Origin: a virus
IMG/VR virus record: IMGVR_UViG_3300042542_000683
Coordinates: 1 to 40,843 of that record
DNA: 40,843 bases
Reading direction: 5' to 3' (one strand)
The notes beneath the pieces are model-generated. The model saw only the letters and a list, made by a program, of their open reading frames with translations, was not told where the DNA came from and ran no database searches. Shown one piece after another: positions 22,907 through 28,830 of the stretch. How positions within the stretch are numbered: position 1 is the first letter of the stretch; the number at the start of each line of letters is the position of its first letter. Position numbers and translations under genes: made by a program.

Positions 22907-22985
22907 CTTCTTCTTCTTCAAACGGATCATAATGTTGTGGCAACCCAATTTCAGTTGGTATGCCCAAAGGTTCAATGATGCTCAT
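22896..22985 (-). CDS. 29-residue acidic peptide
   Basis: MSIIEPLGIPTEIGLP begins at ATG 22985, overlapping the TAA of the transglycosylase gene (TAATG). It ends in an acidic run (DPFEEEEDGD) before TGA at 22898-22896, inside the start of the HNH gene. The Glu-codon run GAAGAAGAAG doubles as the SD of the HNH gene. It may be a real micro-protein or a coupling leader for HNH translation. Confidence 0.4.
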   Translation of the reverse strand: MSIIEPLGIPTEIGLPQHYDPFEEEEDGD

Positions 22986-23401
22986 TAGTACCAACCGCCT
23001 CTCAGATCTGCTCCTGCTTTTTTCTTCCAAAAAGCCCATGCGTTACATGGAGAACCATAACGCTTATACACATATCTTAGCCCAGCCTTAATCTGCGTGT
23101 GAGCATCTTTAGGCTTATATGGGAATTTGTAATTACCCCATGTGCTAGGCAGAAATTGAAACAATCCAAACGCGCCTGAAGAACGGTTAAGCGCATCTAC
23201 ACGCCAGCCGCTTTCACGCGATACCAACTCAACTAGGCAAAAGTATTGTTTTGCATGATCTTTGTAATCTTTCTTGATCATTACCAGCGCCATTTGTTTA
23301 GGCGGCAATTGGTGTAATTCCAATTTTGGTGCTTCTGCTATTGCAGGGCTGGCAAACACAATTCCTACCGCTAATGCGGCGCTTAAAAGGATTTGTGCCA
23401 A
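22985..23401 (-). CDS. Secreted lytic transglycosylase (SLT-like)
   Basis: 138 residues. The start is read as TTG 23401, because an in-frame TAG lies only 15 nt upstream and GGAG stands just before the TTG. Residues 1-23 form a signal peptide (ILLSAALAVGIVFASPAIAEA, AxA-type cleavage). The catalytic-type glutamate is Glu63 in CLVELVSRESGWRVDALN. The family motif SSGAFGLFQFLPSTWGNY follows, then AGLRYVYKRYGSPCNAW. It should cut peptidoglycan glycan strands outside the membrane. It is encoded far from the main lysis cassette, in the small-gene operon, so it might remodel the wall earlier in infection. Confidence 0.8.
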   Translation of the reverse strand: MAQILLSAALAVGIVFASPAIAEAPKLELHQLPPKQMALVMIKKDYKDHAKQYFCLVELVSRESGWRVDALNRSSGAFGLFQFLPSTWGNYKFPYKPKDAHTQIKAGLRYVYKRYGSPCNAWAFWKKKAGADLRGGWY

Positions 23402-23413
23402 ACGCTCCAGGCT

Positions 23414-23503
23414 CTAGCCTAACGCCAACTTTCTGCACACTTGGCAAGCGGCATCACCATAAATCCAACTGCCGCACTTACAACGATTTACAAAACTATC
23501 CAT
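23414..23503 (-). CDS. 29-residue Cys-pair micro-protein
   Basis: MDSFVNRCKCGSWIYGDAAC continues QVCRKLALG, with TAG at 23416-23414. The C-x-C and C-x2-C pairs could hold one zinc ion. The SD GAAAGGGGAAAG before ATG 23503 is among the strongest in the window. It lies in frame with and just upstream of the transglycosylase start. The remainder of the 23402-23560 interval shows nothing else. Confidence 0.55.
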   Translation of the reverse strand: MDSFVNRCKCGSWIYGDAACQVCRKLALG

Positions 23504-23560
23504 TACTTTCCCCTTTCAGGTTATTTTTAGGACAATCAAAGTTTACCCCTTGTGTTTGAT

Positions 23561-23713
23561 TTACTCAGGGTTTTTGTAGGTGTATTCATGCTTGCATTGA
23601 TTACAAATTACAACTTTGCTTACGGATAAATCTCTTTCAAAGACTGCATTACAAGTTCTTTTAAGATCAATGCAATCCCAACATTGATCTACACATGCCA
23701 TCTCAGTCATCAT
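23561..23713 (-). CDS. 50-residue Cys-rich micro-protein
   Basis: Begins MMTEMACVDQCWDCIDLKRT at ATG 23713, overlapping the TGA of the upstream membrane protein gene (ATGA). It contains C-x3-C-x2-C near residues 7-14 and a later CNQCKHEYTYKN, consistent with a small zinc-binding knuckle. Function unknown; part of the run of Cys-pair genes. Confidence 0.6.
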   Translation of the reverse strand: MMTEMACVDQCWDCIDLKRTCNAVFERDLSVSKVVICNQCKHEYTYKNPE

Positions 23714-23919
23714 GGGTAAATCAAATCTATGCACCATTGGTTCATTTGTTCTACTGGAACTTTGCATTGTTCAGGCGTTGTTGCGTTAAAAAGCAAACCC
23801 CAAACCACAAAATACAAAATTGCAATTACGGCTTTGCCTCTATTTGTCAGTTTCCCTTTTCTTGCCTTTGCTTGCTTTATTCCTAAACCATTCACTTGTT
23901 GCACACCATTCACATTCAT
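23710..23919 (-). CDS. Single-span membrane protein, unknown
   Basis: About 69 residues from ATG 23919 (MNVNGVQQVNGLGIKQAKAR); the start is uncertain, with an ATG at 23928 also near the SD GAGGAAGG. A basic N-terminal region is followed by one transmembrane helix (AVIAILYFVVWGLLF) and a short C-terminal tail with two Cys. Reality is supported by the ATGA junction with the next gene. It overlaps the 59-residue Cys-pair gene by 80 nt in another frame, which is unusual and leaves its N-terminus in doubt. Confidence 0.5.
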   Translation of the reverse strand: MNVNGVQQVNGLGIKQAKARKGKLTNRGKAVIAILYFVVWGLLFNATTPEQCKVPVEQMNQWCIDLIYP

Positions 23920-24019
23920 ATAGATCATTGCCTTCCTCTTGTTGATAAATAAGTACAAAATTTTGTGGTGATCCCTGAGTACCGCACCAAAAACATTTAG
24001 GATCTTTGCTTATAGACAT
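23840..24019 (-). CDS. 59-residue zinc-ribbon-like protein
   Basis: Begins MSISKDPKCFWCGTQGSPQN at ATG 24019 and ends at TAG 23842-23840. Two clean knuckles, CFWC (residues 9-12) and CEWC (36-39), are 23 residues apart, the geometry of a zinc ribbon. The C-terminus is basic (NKASKGKKRETDK), which would suit nucleic-acid binding. No clear SD precedes it. It overlaps the 56-residue gene upstream. Confidence 0.55.
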   Translation of the reverse strand: MSISKDPKCFWCGTQGSPQNFVLIYQQEEGNDLYECEWCATSEWFRNKASKGKKRETDK

Positions 24020-24167
24020 TGTGAATCTGTGGGTTCATGTCAGCCAATTTGTCCTGGATTGCAAGCGTTACTTGCTCGCGTTGCATGCCATTAATCATTG
24101 ACTGGCTTTTATTGTCAGGAATTACAAAATCACTGAACTCAACCGTCATTTCTATTTTAAACTTCAT
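23997..24167 (-). CDS. 56-residue protein, unknown
   Basis: MKFKIEMTVEFSDFVIPDNK with a helical second half (MINGMQREQVTLAIQDKLAD). ATG 24167 overlaps the TAA of the 74-residue gene (TAATG) and TAA is at 23999-23997. It has one beta strand-like N-terminal segment and one helix. No motif is recognised. Confidence 0.55.
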   Translation of the reverse strand: MKFKIEMTVEFSDFVIPDNKSQSMINGMQREQVTLAIQDKLADMNPQIHNVYKQRS

Positions 24168-24391
24168 TATGAACATGTCCTTTCCCGTTTAATTAACTCA
24201 TTGTATTGTTTTGGCGTAATGTTTAAGGTCATTGTTTCTTTTACGCCAGCAATTAAAAATTCTTCAATTGCGCGTGATCCTGAGTACCCTTCATCAATAA
24301 ATGAAAGATAAGCGCCATTTTCATCTACATACACCCAACCCCTTCGTGGGTTGCCTGTTGTAGTGTTTTCTGCAACAACTTTTATTAACAT
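24167..24391 (-). CDS. 74-residue alpha/beta protein, unknown
   Basis: MLIKVVAENTTTGNPRRGWV, then YVDENGAYLSFIDEGYSGSR and a C-terminal helix NITPKQYNELIKRER. The strand-turn-strand start and 'G.r.GWvyvde.G.ylsFidEGY.G' look like a small beta domain. No known family is recognised. Its ATG follows directly on the previous stop (TAAATG), and the SD (GGAGCAGG) lies in the end of the upstream gene. Confidence 0.6.
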   Translation of the reverse strand: MLIKVVAENTTTGNPRRGWVYVDENGAYLSFIDEGYSGSRAIEEFLIAGVKETMTLNITPKQYNELIKRERTCS

Positions 24392-24523
24392 TTACCTGCT
24401 CCAACCTGTTAGTAATTGATCAGTTATGCAATTTGAACAGGCTTTAATTTCCTGCCCTTCTTTAACAATTTCAAACAAATGTTTTCTTTTACTGCATAAT
24501 TCACATTTCTTTTTTGTAGCCAT
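24392..24523 (-). CDS. 43-residue zinc-ribbon micro-protein
   Basis: MATKKKCELCSKRKHLFEIV continues to ACSNCITDQLLTGWSR. The CELC and CSNC knuckles are separated by 18 residues, a minimal zinc ribbon. The N-terminus is basic. TAA 24394-24392 abuts the ATG of the next gene. Possible DNA/RNA-binding or host-protein-binding factor. Confidence 0.6.
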   Translation of the reverse strand: MATKKKCELCSKRKHLFEIVKEGQEIKACSNCITDQLLTGWSR

Positions 24524-24525
24524 AA

Positions 24526-24696
24526 TTATTTTGCCTCCACTTTTGCAATAAACCATAAATTGTTAGTACGCATTAACTGATAATAATTATTAGAATTTTT
24601 ATTGAGCGCGTTTACTTGGTTTTTAATTGCGGCTGTTTGAATTTTAGTTCCGCAATTAGAATATCCATCTATCCATTCTTCAATAATAAATTGCAT
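24526..24696 (-). CDS. 56-residue protein, unknown
   Basis: ATG 24696 is preferred because GGAGG stands 8 nt upstream and it overlaps the TAA of the previous gene (TAATG). The product MQFIIEEWIDGYSNCGTKIQ continues with a helix and NLWFIAKVEAK, suggesting a small alpha/beta fold. No family recognised. Confidence 0.6.
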   Translation of the reverse strand: MQFIIEEWIDGYSNCGTKIQTAAIKNQVNALNKNSNNYYQLMRTNNLWFIAKVEAK

Positions 24697-24890
24697 TATT
24701 TTGCCTCCAACATTTCTAATCCCAATTTGTAACAAATTTTACAAATTGCACTGTGTTCCATTGTAAATGTGCCTTGATATGTGTGAAGAATTTCTTCTGT
24801 TGTGGCGCTAATTCCACAAAGAGTTATTGTTGCTCCATTAACAATGTTGTGCGGCTTTTTGCGGCGCACAATTGTGCTTGTTGTAATCAT
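24696..24890 (-). CDS. 64-residue Cys-pair protein, unknown
   Basis: MITTSTIVRRKKPHNIVNGA with a C-terminal CKICYKLGLEMLEAK. One C-x2-C knuckle, plus a Cys in TLCGIS and a His in TMEHSAICKIC, could give a four-ligand zinc site. It ends in the SD for the next gene. Function unknown. Confidence 0.6.
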   Translation of the reverse strand: MITTSTIVRRKKPHNIVNGATITLCGISATTEEILHTYQGTFTMEHSAICKICYKLGLEMLEAK

Positions 24891-24892
24891 AA

Positions 24893-25042
24893 TTAATTAC
24901 CCCCTCTAGTAAATACGCCACCAATTTCACGGCGTTTTGTTTCTACTGTCCAGCATGCGCCACAAACTACAAAAAATTGGTGTCCGTAACCTTCTGCAAA
25001 AATGTCAAAAGATTTGCCGCAATCATCACAAGTCTTAATCAT
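24893..25042 (-). CDS. 49-residue zinc-ribbon micro-protein
   Basis: MIKTCDDCGKSFDIFAEGYG continues to CGACWTVETKRREIGG. CDDC (5-8) and CGAC (27-30) are 18 residues apart, the same layout as the 43-residue neighbour. TAA lies at 24895-24893. The GxxF/Y and HQFFVVCG core resemble small zinc ribbons. Confidence 0.6.
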   Translation of the reverse strand: MIKTCDDCGKSFDIFAEGYGHQFFVVCGACWTVETKRREIGGVFTRGGN

Positions 25043-25044
25043 AA

Positions 25045-25389
25045 TTAGTTACCTTCCTTCATTGTTTGATTAAAAACAACAAATGCTTCTTCACGCGCTT
25101 TGTCATAAGCATCTTGTGTTGGCTTCATTGCGTTCTTAAATTCTTCACTTACTGTTGAGTAACGCAATTCAAATTCATCTTCAATTTTTGAAATTGCTGC
25201 CATGCGTTCTGCATCAAGTTGTGCAAGTTTTGCATCACGGATTGTGCAATGATCATCTAACGCCGCAACCCATTCTTTGTATTCAGGTTCAACTGTTTGA
25301 TCCATAATTGCATAAGCCTTATTAAATGCGCGTGTCCAGCGTCTTTTTTCTGCTGGTGTTGAAACTTTTGCTTGATTTTTTTGTAACAT
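25045..25389 (-). CDS. Coiled-coil protein, unknown
   Basis: 114 residues from ATG 25389 (MLQKNQAKVSTPAEKRRWTR), preceded by GAGG; an ATG four codons earlier at 25401 is an alternative. It is almost entirely helical: YKEWVAALDDHCTIRDAKLA, LDAERMAAISKIEDEFELRY and MKPTQDAYDKAREEAFVVF read as a coiled coil. It is the first gene of the 25.4-21.8 kb operon, behind a promoter and a short leader hairpin. No function can be assigned. Confidence 0.65.
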   Translation of the reverse strand: MLQKNQAKVSTPAEKRRWTRAFNKAYAIMDQTVEPEYKEWVAALDDHCTIRDAKLAQLDAERMAAISKIEDEFELRYSTVSEEFKNAMKPTQDAYDKAREEAFVVFNQTMKEGN

Positions 25390-25407
25390 TTTTTGCCTCA
25401 TTCCTTT

Positions 25408-25422
25408 GGGAGCGGATCTCCC
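25408..25422 (-). other. Short leader hairpin upstream of the small-gene operon
   Basis: GGGAG-CGGAT-CTCCC forms a 5-bp stem with a 5-nt loop between the putative promoter and the SD of the first gene. It could stabilise the 5' end of the message. Confidence 0.45.
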
Positions 25423-25433
25423 TTACATGGAAT

Positions 25434-25463
25434 AAATTACACTATGAAAAGGGTATTTGACAA
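25434..25463 (-). promoter_or_regulatory. Candidate promoter of the small-gene operon
   Basis: Minus strand TTGTCA (25463-25458), an 18-nt spacer and TAATTT (25439-25434), in the only sizeable gap of this region. It is located 45-75 nt before the first start codon of the operon. Confidence 0.5.
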
Positions 25464-25492
25464 AAAACCTGCCAATTTAAGTAAAAATCTTT

Positions 25493-25879
25493 TCAGCGTG
25501 TCGCGGGCATCAATGCCCACATTTGAACCCAAAGCCCAGGCTCAAGCCCGTATTGCTTTGTAGCCGTCAGGCGTACCACCTGCCCGTCATCACGGTAGGC
25601 AATGGCTGTGAGGCCGTCTAAGACTGCCCGCACCAATTTGTCCAGGTCAGGGGCTACGGAAGGCTCAGGGCGGGTTACAGTGCGCGGGCGCATCATTGTA
25701 AAAATCATTTCCATTTCCACGGGTTCATTGTGGGGTTTTGCCCCTGCTGCTTTTGCCCGCAAAGCAACGGCTGAGCGCCACGCGGCTAGTTCAGAGCCTT
25801 TGGCATGAATGACATGCCCGTTGATGACCTTCATTGACCCTTGAGGAACGGGCTGACCATCAACCTGAAAAGTAATCAC
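25493..25879 (-). CDS. RusA-like Holliday junction resolvase
   Basis: 128 residues from GTG 25879, which overlaps the TGA of the upstream gene (GTGA). The family signature PDLDKLVRAVLDGLTAIAYR-DD is complete (Asp78, Asp80, Lys81, Asp88, Asp97/98). The N-terminus has FQVDGQPVPQGSMKVING as in RusA. RusA cuts Holliday junctions and can prepare branched phage DNA for packaging. Base composition is clearly richer in G+C than both neighbours (about 60% by hand count in 25621-25680, against about a third in parts of the next gene). This suggests recent acquisition. Confidence 0.85.
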   Translation of the reverse strand: MITFQVDGQPVPQGSMKVINGHVIHAKGSELAAWRSAVALRAKAAGAKPHNEPVEMEMIFTMMRPRTVTRPEPSVAPDLDKLVRAVLDGLTAIAYRDDGQVVRLTATKQYGLEPGLWVQMWALMPATR

Positions 25880-26064
25880 CGCAAAAGTGTAATCAGATCT
25901 TGCGCTGTTGCAATTTGATCTTTGCCCAATTCATTAACGCCATGAAAATCATAAACGCCAATGTGATCAGGGCCTTGAATGTATTTCACCATCAGATCGT
26001 GATTATTAACTAAAACATGATCGCCTGGCTGTACTTTGGCAGGATCAATAAAATGCTTTGTCAT
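25876..26064 (-). CDS. 62-residue beta-rich protein, unknown
   Basis: Start ATG 26064 is fixed by a perfect AGGAGG a few bases upstream; a longer in-frame reading would overlap the replication gene. MTKHFIDPAKVQPGDHVLVN continues DLMVKYIQGPDHIGVYDFHG. The 'vqpGDhVlv....mvky' strand pattern resembles a small SH3-like barrel. The two palindromes just upstream may control it or the following RusA gene. Confidence 0.6.
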   Translation of the reverse strand: MTKHFIDPAKVQPGDHVLVNNHDLMVKYIQGPDHIGVYDFHGVNELGKDQIATAQDLITLLR

Positions 26065-26073
26065 AGTTCCTCC

Positions 26074-26103
26074 TGTAACGGTTACATCAATGGTAACAGT
26101 TAC
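26074..26103. promoter_or_regulatory. Two tandem palindromes, operator-like
   Basis: TGTAACGGTTACA (26074-26086, perfect 13-bp palindrome) and GTAACAGTTAC (26093-26103, perfect 11-bp palindrome) share the half-site GTAAC and have centres 18 bp apart. They fill the 53-bp gap between the DUF1376 gene and the SD of the 62-residue gene. Likely a protein-binding site, either an operator or a replication initiator site. Confidence 0.55.
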
Positions 26104-26117
26104 AGATAAAGTTTGAG

Positions 26118-26924
26118 TTATTTTGTAGAAATCTTTTTCATAAGATCCCGTAACTCTTGTGGTATTGGAACGGCTTTTTGTTGTTGTTCTTTTACCTGTT
26201 TGAACCATTCCGCTGTTGCCTCCCGTTCTCTTTCCGTTTTTGCTCGCGCTTCTTGTAATTCTTTTTCTTTCTTTTCATCAGGAGAAAGAACCCTTTGCGG
26301 TAAAGGGTCATCAAGCCATCTCTGAGCGTTTAACCAGGTGGCGGGGTGTGCTGTGTACGCCTGGCTTCTGTTTGGGTCTGATAGATACCTTTGAGCGCCT
26401 TTAATGATTACTTCCGCATTAGTAACACGCGCTGCTTTTTCAAATGCTTTAACAGCCGCGCCTTTTCCAACTTTCAAAGGATAGATTTTCCAAAAAACAT
26501 CAAATGTTTGTTTATTGTCTTTATCTTCTTCTTCCTCTTTATCTTCCTCTTTATGGTTAAACGATTGTTTAACATCTGTTGAACGCCCGTTGCTTGCTCT
26601 TGCAACAGATGATCTTTTGCCCGCAAATGACGCTTTGGCAGACTTCTCACGGATCTTTGCAAGATCATCTTCAACCCTGGCATGACTCCAAACATTGTCA
26701 TCAACAATAAAAAATTCTTCCAGTATCGGCTTTGCAATTACCCATTCTTCAGGGCTTAAACGCGCAACATGAGAAAGCCTTTCATTGCTGTTATCTAACG
26801 CTTTGCCGCGTTGCCAGTAATTCATTAAAAGCAACATGTAAGCGCCGTGTTGTTGCGCTGTTAAATGTGCTGTGTCTGCCAGGTAATCTGAAACATACAA
26901 CTGCATGTACGGTAATGAAGTCAT
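26118..26924 (-). CDS. DUF1376-type replication protein
   Basis: 268 residues from ATG 26924, chosen for GGGAGG upstream. The N-terminal DUF1376 domain is clear: MTSLPYMQLYVSDYLADTAH, LTAQQHGAYMLLLMNYWQRG, then EEWVIAKPILEEFFIVDDNV. A charged linker (KEEEDKEEEEDKDNK) joins it to a C-terminal domain with FDVFWKIYPLKVGKGAAVKA and HPATWLNAQRWLDDPL, as in phage replisome organiser/helicase-loader-like proteins. A final coiled coil (KEKELQEARAKTEREREATA) ends the protein. DUF1376 proteins are linked with phage replication initiation. Its start overlaps the WhiB stop by 4 nt. Confidence 0.75.
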   Translation of the reverse strand: MTSLPYMQLYVSDYLADTAHLTAQQHGAYMLLLMNYWQRGKALDNSNERLSHVARLSPEEWVIAKPILEEFFIVDDNVWSHARVEDDLAKIREKSAKASFAGKRSSVARASNGRSTDVKQSFNHKEEDKEEEEDKDNKQTFDVFWKIYPLKVGKGAAVKAFEKAARVTNAEVIIKGAQRYLSDPNRSQAYTAHPATWLNAQRWLDDPLPQRVLSPDEKKEKELQEARAKTEREREATAEWFKQVKEQQQKAVPIPQELRDLMKKISTK

Positions 26925-27265
26925 TTTGCCTCCCTTTTGCACTCCATAATTTGTTCTAATGTAATTCCCATTTGCCTCAAAGCCCAAAATCCTCTTAACC
27001 GTTGATTTGGATACTTCATTGGATTATCCAGGCTTGCCCTTTCTTGGCTAGTCATGCCGCCCCACATTCCGTAATCTTCATGTTCAAATGCGTAGGTCAA
27101 ACATTCTTTCCAAATAGGGCAAGAAACACAAACTCTCCGTACTGAGTTGATGTGATCGTAAGCGTTTACAGATCTTTCTTCTTCTATGTCATAAAAAAGA
27201 TCTGTGTAAATTTCTAAACGCTTACATTCCGCATCTTCCCAATTTACTTCTGAATACTTGGGCAA
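26921..27265 (-). CDS. WhiB-family iron-sulfur regulator
   Basis: About 114 residues if TTG 27265 is the start (AGGGG 7 nt upstream); a longer frame begins inside the Cas4-like gene. Four cysteines are in WhiB order: DAEC, then CVSCPIWKEC (C-x2-C-x5-C). The turn motif GMWGGMTSQER follows, then a C-terminal helix-rich tail instead of the usual short basic tail. WhiB proteins bind a 4Fe-4S cluster and act with the sigma factor region 4 of actinobacteria. They occur almost only in actinobacteria and their phages, so this gene is the best host indicator in the window. The extra C-terminal part (residues about 75-114) is longer than minimal WhiB proteins. Confidence 0.85.
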   Translation of the reverse strand: MPKYSEVNWEDAECKRLEIYTDLFYDIEEERSVNAYDHINSVRRVCVSCPIWKECLTYAFEHEDYGMWGGMTSQERASLDNPMKYPNQRLRGFWALRQMGITLEQIMECKREAK

Positions 27266-27915
27266 CCTTTTTCCCCTGTCGGATCGTAGTAAGGACAAAA
27301 ATCTGCACAAAAAGCCAACGGTTTTTCAGGGGTAGGTTTTGTGTTGGCTTCAACCATGTCTTTTGTTTTTTCTAAATGTGCAAGCGCTTCCAACGCAAGG
27401 CTTTCATCATAAGGCTGACGGTAAACCAAAATGTCTTTCATTTTTCCATCACGCGGGATACCAACAAGCGCAACTTCTTTAACTGTGTAACCATTTTTAA
27501 TTAACAAATAACCATAAAGGTGAACTTGCCAAACTTGCTGACGGTTGTTCTGCCCAAAATAGCGCCCGCTACCTTTTTTTATAGTTTTCCAGTCAATAAC
27601 TATTTGATTAATTTTGTCATAGCAATCTACATTGCCAGGAACGCCATCAGCCTCAACAGCAATTTCCAATTCATACTGAACGCCAAACGGATCTTGACGG
27701 CGTATTGCATCTTCAATGCCCGTGTGAATAAAAGTTCCCAGGATCGCGCCTAACTTATCGCCATCATTTGTTGGCTTTGTCATGGCAAGATCGTGCCAAA
27801 GCCTACGCTGGCAACCACCTATTGCTGATGGCCCAATAGCAACTTGTTGAGAACGCGCCCTGGCATTGTCATTTGTAACCAGGGTTTTTGTAATCATGTC
27901 CTGTAAATCAATCAT
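27244..27915 (-). CDS. Cas4-like PD-(D/E)XK exonuclease
   Basis: 223 residues. The nuclease core is GNVDCYDKINQIVIDWKTIK (Asp97, Asp108, Lys110), with an upstream His64 in GTFIHTGIEDA and a helical QVWQVHLYGYLL (Gln/Tyr motif). Cys35 in GGCQRRLW and a C-terminal cluster CADFCPYYDPTGEKGC (203, 207, 218) could hold an iron-sulfur cluster as in Cas4/AddB nucleases. No CRISPR array or other cas gene is present, so it is likely a phage recombination/replication nuclease partnering the annealing protein at 29129. Coupled (ATGA) to the membrane protein upstream. Confidence 0.8.
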   Translation of the reverse strand: MIDLQDMITKTLVTNDNARARSQQVAIGPSAIGGCQRRLWHDLAMTKPTNDGDKLGAILGTFIHTGIEDAIRRQDPFGVQYELEIAVEADGVPGNVDCYDKINQIVIDWKTIKKGSGRYFGQNNRQQVWQVHLYGYLLIKNGYTVKEVALVGIPRDGKMKDILVYRQPYDESLALEALAHLEKTKDMVEANTKPTPEKPLAFCADFCPYYDPTGEKGCPSIQK

Positions 27916-28079
27916 AAATTGTCCTCATTCCATTGCTTGCCTTCCAATTCTTCTTTCATCTTCATGTGTTGCAATTCAACTTCAGTTAGTAATTTATTTA
28001 TTTTGTGCAATTTCCAAAACATGCGCGCTGGATAAATCCAATAACCTAAAAACAAACCCAAAATAAATGTATAAATCAT
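27912..28079 (-). CDS. 55-residue membrane-anchored protein
   Basis: ATG 28079 overlaps the upstream TGA (ATGA), and its own TGA overlaps the nuclease ATG (ATGA), so it is locked into the operon. MIYTFILGLFLGYWIYPARM is a transmembrane helix; the rest is a charged helix (LLTEVELQHMKMKEELEG). Could anchor replication proteins to the membrane; function unknown. Confidence 0.65.
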   Translation of the reverse strand: MIYTFILGLFLGYWIYPARMFWKLHKINKLLTEVELQHMKMKEELEGKQWNEDNL

Positions 28080-28444
28080 GTTAGATCCATACTGGTGCGC
28101 ACTGAAGTGCCAACTGAGCGGGCAATTTCCACCTGTGTTTTAAGTCTGTTGGTGTTAGCGCGTGAAGCCAAAACTTTTGCTTGAGCAATAGCCAAATCTT
28201 TGTGTAGATCAGCGTTCTCAATCAAAGCCATGTCCTCCCGTTCTCCAACTGTGTAATTTTTTCCTGTCGGTGATGATTTCATAGCCAAAGTTATTCTTGC
28301 CCTAGCCATAGCAATTTCATATTCAGCCTTTACATTGTGATAAACGCTTTCAATTTCTATTAAGGATTTGTGCGCTTCATCAACTTCTTTAGAAAGCCCG
28401 CGTAATTTTTGCTCTACCATTGCGGGCGTAACAATGTCACTCAT
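28076..28444 (-). CDS. Coiled-coil protein in the recombination operon, unknown
   Basis: 122 residues from ATG 28444 (MSDIVTPAMVEQKLRGLSKE), the ATG that overlaps the previous gene and follows AGAGGAAA. Long helices (VDEAHKSLIEIESVYHNVKA, EYEIAMARARITLAMKS) flank a central loop KSSPTGKNYTVGEREDMALI. A second helix pair (LHKDLAIAQAKVLASRANTN) follows. Similar helical proteins occur beside RecB/Cas4-like nuclease genes in actinophages without known function. It could be a nuclease or annealase accessory. Confidence 0.65.
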   Translation of the reverse strand: MSDIVTPAMVEQKLRGLSKEVDEAHKSLIEIESVYHNVKAEYEIAMARARITLAMKSSPTGKNYTVGEREDMALIENADLHKDLAIAQAKVLASRANTNRLKTQVEIARSVGTSVRTSMDLT

Positions 28445-28709
28445 TGGCTGTTTCCTCTTGTACAGGTTCTTGTACAACTTTTAATCCTTCATTGGCGTGG
28501 CGTTCTTGTAATTTAATTACCTTGCCAGCGTCAGATGACAAATTAAACGGGTCAGCAATCAATTGGAAACCCATTTCTGACATTGCTTCTGCTAATACTT
28601 CAGGAAAAATATCTAGCGCTGAAGCAACTGCTCTAATGCCAACCATGTTTTGATGTACCGCTACAACAAAACCAGCATCAGGTTTAAATTTATTATCTTT
28701 ATTACTCAT
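28437..28709 (-). CDS. 90-residue protein, unknown
   Basis: MSNKDNKFKPDAGFVVAVHQ followed by helices (VASALDIFPEVLAEAMSEMG) and an acidic C-terminus (EPVQEETANE). The segment 'MVGIRAVASALDIFPEVLAEAM' could be a helix-turn-helix but the match is weak. The ATG overlaps the stop of the 40-residue gene (ATGA) and the end overlaps the next gene by 8 nt. Confidence 0.6.
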   Translation of the reverse strand: MSNKDNKFKPDAGFVVAVHQNMVGIRAVASALDIFPEVLAEAMSEMGFQLIADPFNLSSDAGKVIKLQERHANEGLKVVQEPVQEETANE

Positions 28710-28828
28710 TTTTTTAATCCTTCCGTAATTATTTGCATGGCTTCTTTTTTGGTAAAACCTGCTTCTTGTAAATTTACATAAAGTTCATGTATGCCAATTG
28801 CCGTTTCTTTTAATGTTAAATCTTTCAT
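28706..28828 (-). CDS. 40-residue helical micro-protein
   Basis: MKDLTLKETAIGIHELYVNL continues QEAGFTKKEAMQIITEGLKK: a helix-loop-helix with the 'aGftkkeAm.ii' pattern common in small phage proteins. ATG 28828, TGA 28708-28706 overlapping the next ATG. Function unknown. Confidence 0.6.
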   Translation of the reverse strand: MKDLTLKETAIGIHELYVNLQEAGFTKKEAMQIITEGLKK

Positions 28829-28830
28829 CA

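Noticed and set aside
27244-27915. Cas4-like gene as part of a CRISPR system
   Set aside because: No array and no other cas gene. It sits in a phage recombination operon.
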